Below, piece after piece: positions 1-8,626 of a DNA stretch of 64,000 nt. A model generated the notes under the pieces. The model was not told the origin of the DNA. It searched no databases and saw nothing but the letters and a program-made list of their open reading frames with translations. The stretch is from assembly GCA_029027265.1 (NCBI GenBank), contig CP093061.1, positions 620,001 to 684,000 of the forward strand. The letters are read 5' to 3'. The stretch is from Sulfurospirillum_A sp029027265 (GTDB taxonomy: Bacteria; Campylobacterota; Campylobacteria; Campylobacterales; Sulfurospirillaceae). The position numbers and the translations under genes are program-made. The first letter of the stretch is position 1, and each line of letters opens with the position of its first letter.

Positions 1-1703
1 TAATAGCGTTTGGTTTTCTTCAAGTCGGAGAGTTACAAGCAAATGAAAATGCTCTTAATTTTCTAAAAAAATATGATAAAACTCATGCCGATAAATTTGG
101 TGAAATACTAGTTCAGAGTGCTGATGGTAGAATAAAACCTATAGATACAATTTCAACAGAAGTATTAAATAAAGTATATAGAAAATCAAGTTTTAGTGGA
201 ATGAGTGCAAATCAAGTTATATTAAGCATGATGGCAAGTCCTGGAGAGTGGCAAGTTCAACCAATGATACATGTTTTTCATCCAGAGCTTAAGAAAGTAT
301 TAGGAATTGATGAAAATCAGAAGAAGGCTACTTTTAATGATTTTTTTGAAAGAGAAGGAAAGCATGCTTATAAGCTTCAAAAGTATGCAGAGGAGGCAAA
401 TAGAAAAAAACCAGCATTAAGAACACAGTTTGATAAAGATGTTATAAAAGTAGATGAGAGAGTCAATATCTGTTACTATGTGTATACGGGCGAAATTTTT
501 AAAATGATTCCCAAAATTGGTGATCCGAATCATAAATGGTATAGCCCAAAATCTGCAATTTCTCTATTTAGTGATAGCGAAAGTAGTGATGTACGTTCAC
601 TTTTAGCAGGCTATTTTGATGCAATAGCAAAAGGATTAGAGAGTGGAGATTGGAGTATTGCAGATAGCGCAGCTCAGAAAATAAAATCATATCAAGAACA
701 GTATGCATCTGACATTATGCCAAGTCCAAGTCGTATAAGTGCAGAGATGTTTTTCAATAAAGCTGCAATGTTTCAAAAACTTACACCACTTTATCTTTTA
801 AGTGGGTTTTTACTACTATTTGCAATATTTGCCAAGATGGTCAAACCATCAATATCACTTAAATTAATAACAAAAACAGTATTTGTTTTAGTTCTACTTG
901 GTTTTACAGTACATACGTTTGGTTTAGGTTTAAGATGGTACATTGCTGGTCATGCACCATGGAGTAATGGTTATGAGTCTATGATATATATAGCATGGGC
1001 ACTTACTCTTGCCGGTTTATTCTTTTCAAGACAGTCTATAGTTTCACTTGCACTTACTTCCATACTTGCGGGCGTTACTCTATTTGTGGCACATCTAAGT
1101 TGGATGGATCCTCAAGTAACAACATTAGTACCAGTCTTGAACTCTTATTGGCTTAATATCCATGTTTCTGTAATTACAGCAAGTTATGGTTTCTTGGGTC
1201 TCTGTTCACTTTTAGGTTTCTTTACTTTGATACTATTTGTAATCAAAAAAACAAATCAAAAATCAAAACGAAATGATGAGATAGATAGAAATATAGTTGA
1301 AGCAACAAGAATAAACGAGATGTCAATGATTCTAGGACTCAGTCTACTTGCTGTAGGAAACTTTCTTGGTGGAGTCTGGGCAAATGAGTCATGGGGAAGA
1401 TACTGGGGTTGGGATCCAAAAGAGACGTGGGCATTAGTATCTATTCTTTTTTATGCAGCTATTATTCACTTTAGATTTATCAAAACTTTAAATAATCAGT
1501 TTGCATTTGCAGTAGCTTCAACTGTTGCTTTTGCTTCAATTATTATGACATATTTTGGAGTTAACTTTTACCTCTCTGGTATGCATTCATATGCTTCTGG
1601 TGACCCAGTTCCTATCCCTGTGTTTGTGTACTATACTGTAGCAGTTGTTTTTGCTGTTATTGCGCTAGCATGGAGAAATAGAAACTTATCTAAAACACTT
1701 TAG
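1..1703 (+). CDS. ccsBA: Cytochrome c biogenesis protein CcsBA, 3' part
   Basis: The frame is open from base 3 to the stop at 1703, so the gene begins left of the window. The visible part covers the end of the ResB/CcsB-like periplasmic portion followed by the CcsA membrane domain. The CcsA domain has several hydrophobic helices and the haem-handling WWD-type motif (WGWDPKETWA, bases ~1405-1435), with conserved histidines in flanking loops. In System II cytochrome c maturation, CcsBA exports haem and attaches it to CxxCH motifs outside the membrane. The fused form is typical of Campylobacterota. The window encodes several proteins that need it: the NosZ C-terminal haem domain, NosC1, NosC2 and the small cytochrome at 55.6 kb. 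An internal ATG at 201 is not the start. Confidence 0.93.
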   Translation, partial: IAFGFLQVGELQANENALNFLKKYDKTHADKFGEILVQSADGRIKPIDTISTEVLNKVYRKSSFSGMSANQVILSMMASPGEWQVQPMIHVFHPELKKVLGIDENQKKATFNDFFEREGKHAYKLQKYAEEANRKKPALRTQFDKDVIKVDERVNICYYVYTGEIFKMIPKIGDPNHKWYSPKSAISLFSDSESSDVRSLLAGYFDAIAKGLESGDWSIADSAAQKIKSYQEQYASDIMPSPSRISAEMFFNKAAMFQKLTPLYLLSGFLLLFAIFAKMVKPSISLKLITKTVFVLVLLGFTVHTFGLGLRWYIAGHAPWSNGYESMIYIAWALTLAGLFFSRQSIVSLALTSILAGVTLFVAHLSWMDPQVTTLVPVLNSYWLNIHVSVITASYGFLGLCSLLGFFTLILFVIKKTNQKSKRNDEIDRNIVEATRINEMSMILGLSLLAVGNFLGGVWANESWGRYWGWDPKETWALVSILFYAAIIHFRFIKTLNNQFAFAVASTVAFASIIMTYFGVNFYLSGMHSYASGDPVPIPVFVYYTVAVVFAVIALAWRNRNLSKTL

Positions 1704-1740
1704 TATAACAAAGGGGATTTTTAAAGTTCCCTTTGTTATA
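1704..1740. terminator. Hairpin after ccsBA
   Basis: A perfect 12-bp inverted repeat (tataacaaaggg at 1704-1715, ccctttgttata at 1729-1740) begins just after the ccsBA stop, with a 13-nt loop. No strong T-run follows on the plus strand. It could act as a terminator or as a 3'-end stabiliser. It abuts the inverted-repeat element that starts at 1742. Confidence 0.6.
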
Positions 1741-1741
1741 A

Positions 1742-2010
1742 TAGACTTCTTGCATAATCCCTTGTAGCCTCAGAGGATTTAGAAGTAGTGAGATTGTGCA
1801 AAACCTTTTTTGAGTAATAGCCATAGCTATTGCGATAAAAAGTTTTGTGCAAGATTGCTACTTCTAAGTCCTCCCTGCGGGCAACTCATAGATAAGCCTG
1901 AGCTTCGTTAGTTCATCTCATCCGTAGCTACGGCTACGCAAGAGATAAACTGCCTCACTCAAACATATCTATGAGTTGCTGAGACTGCAAGGGGTTATGT
2001 AAGAAGTCTA
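1742..2010. repeat. MITE-like cloverleaf inverted-repeat element
   Basis: The 269-bp segment has outer arms at 1743-1773 and 1979-2009 that match at 27 of 31 positions as an inverted repeat, bounded by TA on both sides. Inside are two further large inverted repeats. One runs from about 1778 to 1873 (arms containing gatttagaagtag and ctacttctaagtc). The other runs from about 1882 to 1978 (caactcatagata against tatctatgagttg, with an inner pair around ccgtagctacgg). The whole folds as a three-arm cloverleaf. It encodes nothing convincing, and a non-autonomous mobile element is the likeliest reading. It ends 20 bases before the next gene and so lies in its promoter/leader region. No transposase was seen in the window. 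Confidence 0.7.
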
Positions 2011-2030
2011 ATACACACAAAGGTAGTAAC

Positions 2031-2477
2031 GTGGAAGAAAAAGGTCTTGTAGTAGCTCTAGTTGTAGCGCTGTTGATTATTATTATTTTAGTTTTAGTTG
2101 TTGTTCTCTCATCAACGGGTAAAAAAGCTAAAAAAGTAAAAGTAGTAAAAAAACAGGGAATTGTAAAAGGCAAAAAATACACAATTGAAAATATGGTAGA
2201 ACTAGCAGCAAATAGAAATACAACTAAAAATGATTTAACAAGTGCAATTTTAAAAGTTTCTAAAGAGTTTATATTTCCCAAAAAAATAAAAGGTAAAATG
2301 CCAAAAGGTATAAAAGTATATCTTAACTTCGTACTTCTTATAGCAAGTCATAAAAAATCAGATGCAAAACTTATTGCTTTCATGAATACAACTCTTAAAA
2401 AAGCAAATCAAGATTACGTTAATGAAATTGATATTTATGAAGATGAAGGTCTTATGCAGAGAATGAGTAGGACTTAA
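2031..2477 (+). CDS. Small single-pass membrane protein, unknown
   Basis: The predicted 148-residue protein starts with GTG preceded by aaagg about 7 bases upstream. Residues ~7-28 are a strongly hydrophobic segment (one membrane helix). A lysine-rich linker (~29-50) follows, then a soluble basic domain of about 95 residues that could lie in the cytoplasm, given the positive charges after the helix. I do not recognise a family. Codon use resembles its neighbours. The inverted-repeat element lies directly upstream, so the natural promoter may be displaced or supplied by that element. The gene is monocistronic, followed by the convergent tRNA operon. Confidence 0.7.
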   Translation: MEEKGLVVALVVALLIIIILVLVVVLSSTGKKAKKVKVVKKQGIVKGKKYTIENMVELAANRNTTKNDLTSAILKVSKEFIFPKKIKGKMPKGIKVYLNFVLLIASHKKSDAKLIAFMNTTLKKANQDYVNEIDIYEDEGLMQRMSRT

Positions 2478-2524
2478 AGTCATTATTATTGTATTTATTT
2501 AGTGGAGTAATATATGCAGATGTA

Positions 2525-2595
2525 TGGTGATTCTAAGGAGATTTAAACTTCTCTTATTGCCGTGAAAGTTGGGGTTCTGGAATGCAGGTAGAAAA
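2525..2595 (-). pseudogene. Decayed tRNA-Glu copy
   Basis: On the minus strand this stretch aligns base for base with the intact tRNA-Glu at 2967-3042. The T-arm region, the anticodon loop CTTTCAC (anticodon TTC) and the encoded CCA position can all be recognised. The stems, however, are broken by many transitions, and about 16 bases of the 5' (acceptor/D-arm) side are missing. It sits next to a tRNA-Lys that is identical to the one beside the intact tRNA-Glu, so a Glu-Lys pair was duplicated and this Glu copy then decayed. Confidence 0.7.
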
Positions 2596-2671
2596 TGGTG
2601 TCCTGTGTTGGATTCGAACCAACGGCCACTTCCTTAAAAGGGAAATGCTCTACCGGCTGAGCTAACAAGAC
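2596..2671 (-). tRNA. tRNA-Lys (TTT), copy 1
   Basis: A 76-nt cloverleaf on the minus strand with acceptor stem GTCTTGT paired to ACAGGAC, an anticodon loop containing TTT, a normal GTTCGAATC T-loop and an encoded CCA. The sequence is identical to the tRNA-Lys at 3054-3129. It is the second-to-last unit of the tRNA operon transcribed leftwards, followed only by the decayed tRNA-Glu. Confidence 0.96.
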
Positions 2672-2757
2672 ACATCAATTTAAAATAATAGATAAAAAAA
2701 TCCTAAATTTAAACTGTCACCTTTTAAATTTAGATATGATTTTTTTGAAAAGTATCA

Positions 2758-2834
2758 TGGCGCGGCGGACGAGACTCGAACTCGCGACCTCCGGCGTGAC
2801 AGGCCAGCATTCTAACCAACTAAACTACCGCCGC
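2758..2834 (-). tRNA. tRNA-Asp (GTC)
   Basis: A 77-nt cloverleaf on the minus strand. Acceptor GCGGCGG pairs with CCGCCGC, the anticodon loop reads CTGTCAC (anticodon GTC), the T-loop is GTTCGAGTC and CCA is encoded. Confidence 0.96.
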
Positions 2835-2844
2835 GCATGAAAAA

Positions 2845-2920
2845 TGGTGGTCGCTACAAGACTCGAACTTGTGACGTCCACCTTGTAAGGGTGGCGCTCT
2901 ACCAACTGAGCTAAGCGACC
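2845..2920 (-). tRNA. tRNA-Val (TAC)
   Basis: A 76-nt cloverleaf on the minus strand. Acceptor GGTCGCT pairs with AGCGACC, the anticodon loop is CTTACAA (anticodon TAC) and CCA is encoded. It lies between tRNA-Glu and tRNA-Asp in the same operon. Confidence 0.96.
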
Positions 2921-2966
2921 GATAATAAAACTTTTTTGTCCAGGATCATTACAAATAACTAAAAAA

Positions 2967-3042
2967 TGGCGACCCCTAGGGGATTTGAACCCCTGTTACC
3001 GCCGTGAAAGGGCGGGGTCCTGGACCACTAGACGAAGGGGTC
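2967..3042 (-). tRNA. tRNA-Glu (TTC)
   Basis: A 76-nt cloverleaf on the minus strand. Acceptor GACCCCT pairs with AGGGGTC, the anticodon loop is CTTTCAC (anticodon TTC) and CCA is encoded. This is the intact parent of the decayed copy at 2525-2595. Confidence 0.96.
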
Positions 3043-3053
3043 GCACAAAAAAA

Positions 3054-3129
3054 TGGTGTCCTGTGTTGGATTCGAACCAACGGCCACTTCCTTAAAAGGG
3101 AAATGCTCTACCGGCTGAGCTAACAAGAC
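3054..3129 (-). tRNA. tRNA-Lys (TTT), copy 2
   Basis: Identical to the 2596-2671 copy. It is the first gene of the operon, 37 bases downstream of the -10 box at 3166-3171, and CCA is encoded. Confidence 0.96.
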
Positions 3130-3165
3130 ACTTATTTAGTTACTCTATCTCGTAATGAGGTTGAA

Positions 3166-3194
3166 ATTATAGACAAATAAATCTTTTTTGTCAA
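3166..3194 (-). promoter_or_regulatory. Consensus sigma-70 promoter of the tRNA operon
   Basis: Read on the minus strand, there is a perfect TTGACA (3194-3189), a 17-base spacer and a perfect TATAAT (3171-3166). Both hexamers and the spacing match the textbook optimum, as expected for a stable-RNA operon. No other promoter in this window that I inspected is this close to consensus. Confidence 0.88.
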
Positions 3195-3215
3195 GAGTTT
3201 TTTCAATTTTTTTAT

Positions 3216-4310
3216 TTATCTGAAAAAAACATCTTTTCCTACATGTAAAAGAAGACGTAATGCATGGTAGCAACTTTGTTTTTGAATGTATTCACGATTC
3301 CCTTGTAGTAGGACTCTTTCTACTATAATCTCACCATTTTTTGCTCTTGCTCCTACAAAAACTGTTCCTACAGGTTTAGATTCGCTACCTCCTGTTGGAC
3401 CAGCAACACCGCTCGAAGCTAGTGCAAAATCTGATGAACTTCTTTTGAGTATACCCTCAAGCATCTCTCTTATGCATAGTTCACTCACAGCACCATAACT
3501 TTTAAATGTATCATCACTAACACCAAGCCAAGCTTTTTTAATAGTGTTTGAATAGCTTACAATGCTTCCTTTAAAAACTTCCGATGAACCACTAATGCTT
3601 GTTATCATAGATGCTATGCCACCACCTGTACAACTCTCAGCTACAGTGATAGTCTTATTCGCATCTTTTAATGACTTTACTATGTGAGTTAAAACGTCAC
3701 CATCTTCTATAAACTTATCTGGAAAGAGTGATTTTACTGATTTTAAAAAGTTTTCTAAGTTTCCATATTTGTACGTAGTAGCTTCTATAAAACTCCATCC
3801 TTCTACAATGGAAGTTGAGGAGAGTTTTATTTCATATGTTTCAGCTAAAGGTGCAAGGAGTATTTTTGTTGAGTCTTCGTCTAGCCCAATAAGAGAAAAC
3901 AGAGTTGAACTCTCTTTACATGTAAGGAGTATTTTAGGTAGTTTTTCATTCTCTTTTGCTTTTAGTATATTTATGCTTTTTTCTTTGTAGTTTATTACAT
4001 AAGAGTTATTGCTATATTTTGTTGATTTAGAAGGAACAAGTGTATTTTCTTTTAATTCTAAAACATCTTCACTTAGAGTTGAGATTATTTTACCTATGAG
4101 GTTAAAACTATTGTTTGAAGCAACTATTATAGTTTGTTCAGATTGATTTATGCAGTTTTCAAGAGTTTCAAAAAGATTTGATTCATTTTTTTCAAGAAAT
4201 ATTTTTTGTTTTGGAGTCTCTACATGTAGAGATATTTCAGAGTCTATATAGTCTAAAAATGGTTTGTTTATTTTGAGTGATTTTCCAACGATTATAAGGG
4301 TAGTAGCCAT
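3216..4310 (-). CDS. CinA/PncC-family protein (NMN deamidase-like C-terminus)
   Basis: The 364-residue protein has a clear CinA C-terminal (PncC) domain over its last ~160 residues, with the family motif AESCTGGGIASMIT, the SYSN segment, an SGVAGPTGG loop and the PVGTVF strand. PncC enzymes remove the amide of nicotinamide mononucleotide to recycle NAD precursors. The first ~200 residues are only weakly like the MoCF-like N-terminal half of CinA and may have lost that function. The gene is transcribed away from ileS from a shared ~80-bp intergenic region. Two TACATGTA octamers fall in the coding sequence, including ctctacatgtagag at ~4219, and a third at 3240 lies near its 3' end. Confidence 0.85.
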   Translation of the reverse strand: MATTLIIVGKSLKINKPFLDYIDSEISLHVETPKQKIFLEKNESNLFETLENCINQSEQTIIVASNNSFNLIGKIISTLSEDVLELKENTLVPSKSTKYSNNSYVINYKEKSINILKAKENEKLPKILLTCKESSTLFSLIGLDEDSTKILLAPLAETYEIKLSSTSIVEGWSFIEATTYKYGNLENFLKSVKSLFPDKFIEDGDVLTHIVKSLKDANKTITVAESCTGGGIASMITSISGSSEVFKGSIVSYSNTIKKAWLGVSDDTFKSYGAVSELCIREMLEGILKRSSSDFALASSGVAGPTGGSESKPVGTVFVGARAKNGEIIVERVLLQGNREYIQKQSCYHALRLLLHVGKDVFFR

Positions 4311-4390
4311 GGCTTACCTTTTTTCATTTATTATATCATAAGTACAATTTGGATATAATCGCATAATTTTATATAAACACAGGAAACTAA

Positions 4391-7150
4391 ATGGATTACA
4401 AAGATACCCTGCTTTTACCAAAAACTGGATTTTCAATGAGAGGAAATCTTCCCCAAAATGAGCCAAAGCGTTACGCAAAGTGGTTTAAAGACGAATCTGC
4501 TTACAACAAAATGAAAGCCAATCGTAAAGATGCAAAAAAACAATTTATACTTCACGACGGACCACCGTATGCAAATGGGCATATTCACATTGGTCATGCA
4601 CTTAACAAAATTTTAAAAGATATTATCGTTAAAACTCACTACTTTTTTGGTGAAGAGGTTAGATATGTTCCAGGTTGGGATTGTCACGGACTTCCAATTG
4701 AACAACAAGTTGAGAAAAAGATAGGCAAAAGTAAAAAAGAGAGTATGCCAAAGAGTGAGTTTAGAGAGCTTTGTCGTAATCATGCTAAAAAGTTTATAGA
4801 TATTCAAAGTGATGAGTTTAAAAGCCTTGGTATTATTGGTGATTGGAAAAATCCGTATATGACTATGAAGTTTGAATTTGAAGCAGATATTTATAGAGCA
4901 TTGTGTGAAGTAGCTGGAAAAGGACTTCTAATAGAAAGAAGTAAACCAGTTTATTGGTCTTGGGCTGCGAGGACTGCTTTGGCTGATGCTGAGATTGAGT
5001 ATCAAGACAAAGAAGATTACTCTATTTATGTTGCATACCCACTTCAAGATGAAGCTAAAAAAGCTTTACATGTAAAGTGTGATGCTAGTGTTATAATCTG
5101 GACTACAACTCCTTGGACACTTCCTGCAAATATGGCGATTAGTTTTAACCCTGAAGAGGATTACGTTTTAACAACTGATGGTTTTATTGTTGCAAAACCA
5201 CTTCATGAGAGTTTATTGGAGCAAGAGGTTATTAAAGGTGAGATAAAACAGACTTTTAAAGCATCGGTTTTAGAAAACTTAAAAGCAACAAGCCCACTAA
5301 ATGGAAGAGATTCACTTCTTATTTTAGGTGAGCATGTAACCATGGACGGTGGTAGTGGTTGTGTTCATACAGCTCCTGGACACGGTGAAGAAGATTATCG
5401 TGTATGTTTGAAATATGGCATTGAAGTTATAATGCCTGTTGATGAGCGAGGTTGTTATGACCAAACTGTAGTGCGTGAAAAATTACTTCCTGATCCTGAG
5501 AGTTTTGTAAATGAGCATATATTTAAAGCAAATGAGAGAATTTTAGAGCTTCTTGGGAAAAGTTTACTGAAGTGTTCAAAGTTTACTCACTCGTATCCAT
5601 TTTGTTGGAGAACTCATAAACCTGTGATTTACAGAGCTACTAGACAGTGGTTTATTGCAATGGATGAGAAAACACAGGGAAGAGATACTCTAAGAAATAT
5701 GGCAAAAGAGAATATTTCTAAAGTTATATTTTACCCTGAAAGTGGAATTAATCGCCTTGGAACAATGGTAGAAAATCGCCCAGATTGGTGTATTTCTCGA
5801 CAACGTGACTGGGGTGTTCCAATTGCCTTTTTTAGAGACAAAGAGACTGGTGAGCCTATCTTTGATGAAAAAGTTTTAAACTATGTAGCAATGATATTTG
5901 AACAACGTGGAGCTGATGCTTGGTGGGACATGGAGATAAAAGACCTTCTCTACCCAGGAAGTGGTTACAACCCAGAAAACCTTGAAAAAGTGATGGATAT
6001 TTTAGATGTTTGGTTTGATAGTGGTAGTACTTGGAAAGCAGTCTTAGAATCACGTGAATACGACAGTGGCTCGTACCCAGCTAGTATGTACCTTGAAGGT
6101 AGTGACCAGCATCGTGGTTGGTTTCAAAGCTCACTCTTAGTTTCAACGGCAGCAAGAGGAATAGCTCCTTATGACAAAGTATTAACTCACGGATTTACTG
6201 TTGACGCTAAAGGCGAAAAAATGAGTAAGTCTAAGGGTAATGTAATTGCACCTGAGAAAATATCAAAACAGTATGGTGTAGAAATACTTCGTCTTTGGGT
6301 AGCTGTTAGTGAATACACAACAGATTTAAAAATAAGTGATGGAATTTTAAAGCAAGTTAGTGAGCAGTATAGAAAAATAAGAAATACTTGTAGATTTTTA
6401 CTAGCAAATTGTGAAGGACTCGAGACAATCCTTCCATATGAGAAGATGGGTGTTCTTGACAGATGGATACTAAATCACTCTAAAAAAGTATTTGATGAAG
6501 TTGAAGCGAATTTTAGAGAGTATGATTTTTCAAAAGGTTTCTCATTATTAAGCCACTTCATAACGGTTGAGCTTAGTGGAATTTATCTTGATATTTCTAA
6601 AGATAGACTTTATTGTAATGGCGCAAATGAGAACATAAGACTTTCAGCTCAAAGTGCAACGGCTCTTATAACTAGACGTCTTTTAGCATTGATAGCTCCT
6701 ACGCTTACATACACTGTAGATGAAATTCTAGAGTATGCTCCAAAAATCATTAAAGAAGATTTGAACGATGTTTTTGATATGACTTATAACTCTTTAGATT
6801 CAGTAGAAGTAGATTTCGACACAAAGTATATGATGGAAGCTAGAGAGAAGTTTTTTGAGATTATAGATGGCATGAAAAAAGAAAAAATCATTAAATCTAC
6901 ACTTGAACTTGATTTGGTAACTACTTCAAAAATGCTACTCAATATGAACTCAACTGATACAGAAGATTGGTTTACATGTAGCGCAGTTGTTAGTAGTGCT
7001 AGTGGAGAAGAGATGGGAAGTTTCACTCTTGGTGATGATAAATTTAAAATTGTAAAAGCTACTGCTCATAAGTGTCCAAGATGTTGGAAATTTAAAGCAG
7101 ATGAAGAAGATAAACTTTGTAAAAGATGTGATGAGGTTGTAAATGCCTAG
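4391..7150 (+). CDS. ileS: Isoleucyl-tRNA synthetase
   Basis: The 919-residue class Ia synthetase charges tRNA-Ile in the cytoplasm. The HIGH signature lies in PPYANGHIHIGHALNK (residues ~59-74) and the KMSKS loop is at ~610. The long CP1 editing insertion with the TTTPWTLPANMA stretch lies between them. A C-terminal zinc finger CPRCW...CKRC (~895-915) is present, and the length is normal for bacterial IleS. The start ATG at 4391 follows aggaaac. A tataat lies at about 4355 in the shared intergenic region with cinA. The stop overlaps the small ORF at 7143. Confidence 0.98.
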   Translation: MDYKDTLLLPKTGFSMRGNLPQNEPKRYAKWFKDESAYNKMKANRKDAKKQFILHDGPPYANGHIHIGHALNKILKDIIVKTHYFFGEEVRYVPGWDCHGLPIEQQVEKKIGKSKKESMPKSEFRELCRNHAKKFIDIQSDEFKSLGIIGDWKNPYMTMKFEFEADIYRALCEVAGKGLLIERSKPVYWSWAARTALADAEIEYQDKEDYSIYVAYPLQDEAKKALHVKCDASVIIWTTTPWTLPANMAISFNPEEDYVLTTDGFIVAKPLHESLLEQEVIKGEIKQTFKASVLENLKATSPLNGRDSLLILGEHVTMDGGSGCVHTAPGHGEEDYRVCLKYGIEVIMPVDERGCYDQTVVREKLLPDPESFVNEHIFKANERILELLGKSLLKCSKFTHSYPFCWRTHKPVIYRATRQWFIAMDEKTQGRDTLRNMAKENISKVIFYPESGINRLGTMVENRPDWCISRQRDWGVPIAFFRDKETGEPIFDEKVLNYVAMIFEQRGADAWWDMEIKDLLYPGSGYNPENLEKVMDILDVWFDSGSTWKAVLESREYDSGSYPASMYLEGSDQHRGWFQSSLLVSTAARGIAPYDKVLTHGFTVDAKGEKMSKSKGNVIAPEKISKQYGVEILRLWVAVSEYTTDLKISDGILKQVSEQYRKIRNTCRFLLANCEGLETILPYEKMGVLDRWILNHSKKVFDEVEANFREYDFSKGFSLLSHFITVELSGIYLDISKDRLYCNGANENIRLSAQSATALITRRLLALIAPTLTYTVDEILEYAPKIIKEDLNDVFDMTYNSLDSVEVDFDTKYMMEAREKFFEIIDGMKKEKIIKSTLELDLVTTSKMLLNMNSTDTEDWFTCSAVVSSASGEEMGSFTLGDDKFKIVKATAHKCPRCWKFKADEEDKLCKRCDEVVNA

Positions 7151-7259
7151 TCTTGCTCAACCAGTAGAAATGAGTTTTATATTGACTACTATAGGCGTAA
7201 TAATAGCAACTTCGATAGTAGCTATTGTTTTAGTAAAATTGACAAAGGTAAAAGCATGA
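7143..7259 (+). CDS. 38-residue single-helix membrane miniprotein
   Basis: This short frame starts with ATG inside the last codons of ileS (8-base overlap), has gagg about 6 bases upstream, and ends in an ATGA overlap with gatA. It reads MPSLAQPVEMSF, then a hydrophobic helix of ~20 residues rich in Ile, Val, Ala and Thr, then a short basic tail ending LTKVKA. Tight overlap on both sides argues for translational coupling and for a real gene. No function can be assigned. It could be a small membrane regulator or only a coupling device for gatA. Confidence 0.62.
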   Translation: MPSLAQPVEMSFILTTIGVIIATSIVAIVLVKLTKVKA

Positions 7260-8614
7260 TAACTTTAAAAGAAGCCTTAAAGCTTGATAAAGATGGAATA
7301 TCTAAATTAAGAGAAGATTTAAAGAAAAAAATAGAAGAAAAAAAAGAGCTAGGAGCTTATGTAGAACAATTGCAAGATTGTGAAATTTCACAATTAGGTG
7401 AAGGAATTCCAATCGCAGTAAAAGACAATATTCAAGTTACTGGTTGGAGTGTAACGAGTGGTTCAAACATACTTCAAGGGTATGTTGCCCCTTATAATGC
7501 AACAGTAATTGACAATATGCTCTCTTATGGTTTAGCTCCATTTGGTAGAACAAATATGGATGAGTTTGCAATGGGAAGTTCAACTGAGAGCTCTTTTTAT
7601 GGTAAAACACTAAATCCAGTTAATACCTCTTGCGTTCCTGGTGGAAGTAGTGGTGGTAGTGCAGCGGCAGTTGCAGCGGGCATAGCCATTGCAGCTCTTG
7701 GAAGTGATACAGGTGGAAGTATCCGTCAACCTGCCGCATTTTGTGGTTGTGTTGGAATGAAACCTACTTATGGAAAGGTGAGTCGTTATGGTCTTGCTTC
7801 ATATTCAAGTTCACTTGACCAAATTGGACCTATTACTCAAAATGTAGAAGATGCGGCAATCCTTTATGACATTATTGCGGGACATGAAAATCTTGACTCT
7901 ACAAGTGACCCAAGAGCACATGATAAAGTAAGTGACAAGTTAAACAGTGAGAGAAAACTTACTATAGCGGTTATAGAAAATTATCTTGAAGAAGCTGATG
8001 AAACAATAAAAAAAGTAACAAAAGATGCTATTAAAGCTTTGGAAGATGCTGGACATAAAATAGTTTATAAAAATTTAACAAACTCTAAATATGATATTGC
8101 AACTTATTATGTAATTGCAGCAGCTGAAGCAAGTGCAAATTTTAGTCGTTATGATGGGGTAAGATATGGAAACCGTAGCGAGTCAACAAGTTTAAAAGAT
8201 ATGTATTTTAAAACAAGAAGTGAAGGTTTTGGTGAAGAAGTAAAAAGACGAATCTTACTTGGAACTTTTGTTCTTAGTAGTGGTTATTACGATGCATATT
8301 ACATTAAAGCTCAAAAAGCTAGACACTTTATAAAATCTCAATTTGAAAATATTTTGAGTGAGGCTGATTTGATTTTTGCTCCTGTAACTCCAACAACTGC
8401 GTTTGAGTTTGGAAGTAAAAGTGATCCGCTTGAAATGTATTTGCAAGACATTTATACAATTAGTGTAAATTTAGCAGGGCTTCCGGCTATCTCTGTTCCT
8501 ATTGGAACTGATAGTAAAAATATGCCTATTGGTGCACAGTTTGTAGGCCCAGCATATGGAGAGCAAGCACTATTTGATGGTGCAATGAGTTTAGAAAAAA
8601 TATTAACAAAATAA
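7256..8614 (+). CDS. gatA: Aspartyl/glutamyl-tRNA amidotransferase subunit A
   Basis: The 452-residue amidase-signature protein carries the Ser-cisSer-Lys triad: Lys in IAVKDNI (~57), the glycine/serine loop GGSSGGSAAA (~128-137) and the nucleophile region GSDTGGSIRQPA (~150-161). GatA releases ammonia from glutamine for GatB to convert Glu-tRNA-Gln, and in this phylum also Asp-tRNA-Asn. gatB and gatC are not in the window, as is common in Campylobacterota. It starts at the ATGA overlap with the miniprotein and is followed 12 bases later by guaB. Confidence 0.96.
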   Translation: MITLKEALKLDKDGISKLREDLKKKIEEKKELGAYVEQLQDCEISQLGEGIPIAVKDNIQVTGWSVTSGSNILQGYVAPYNATVIDNMLSYGLAPFGRTNMDEFAMGSSTESSFYGKTLNPVNTSCVPGGSSGGSAAAVAAGIAIAALGSDTGGSIRQPAAFCGCVGMKPTYGKVSRYGLASYSSSLDQIGPITQNVEDAAILYDIIAGHENLDSTSDPRAHDKVSDKLNSERKLTIAVIENYLEEADETIKKVTKDAIKALEDAGHKIVYKNLTNSKYDIATYYVIAAAEASANFSRYDGVRYGNRSESTSLKDMYFKTRSEGFGEEVKRRILLGTFVLSSGYYDAYYIKAQKARHFIKSQFENILSEADLIFAPVTPTTAFEFGSKSDPLEMYLQDIYTISVNLAGLPAISVPIGTDSKNMPIGAQFVGPAYGEQALFDGAMSLEKILTK

Positions 8615-8626
8615 GGGGATTGTGGT

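Noticed and set aside
201..203. ATG at 201 as the start of ccsBA
   Set aside because: The frame is open to the left edge of the window, and the protein family is much longer.
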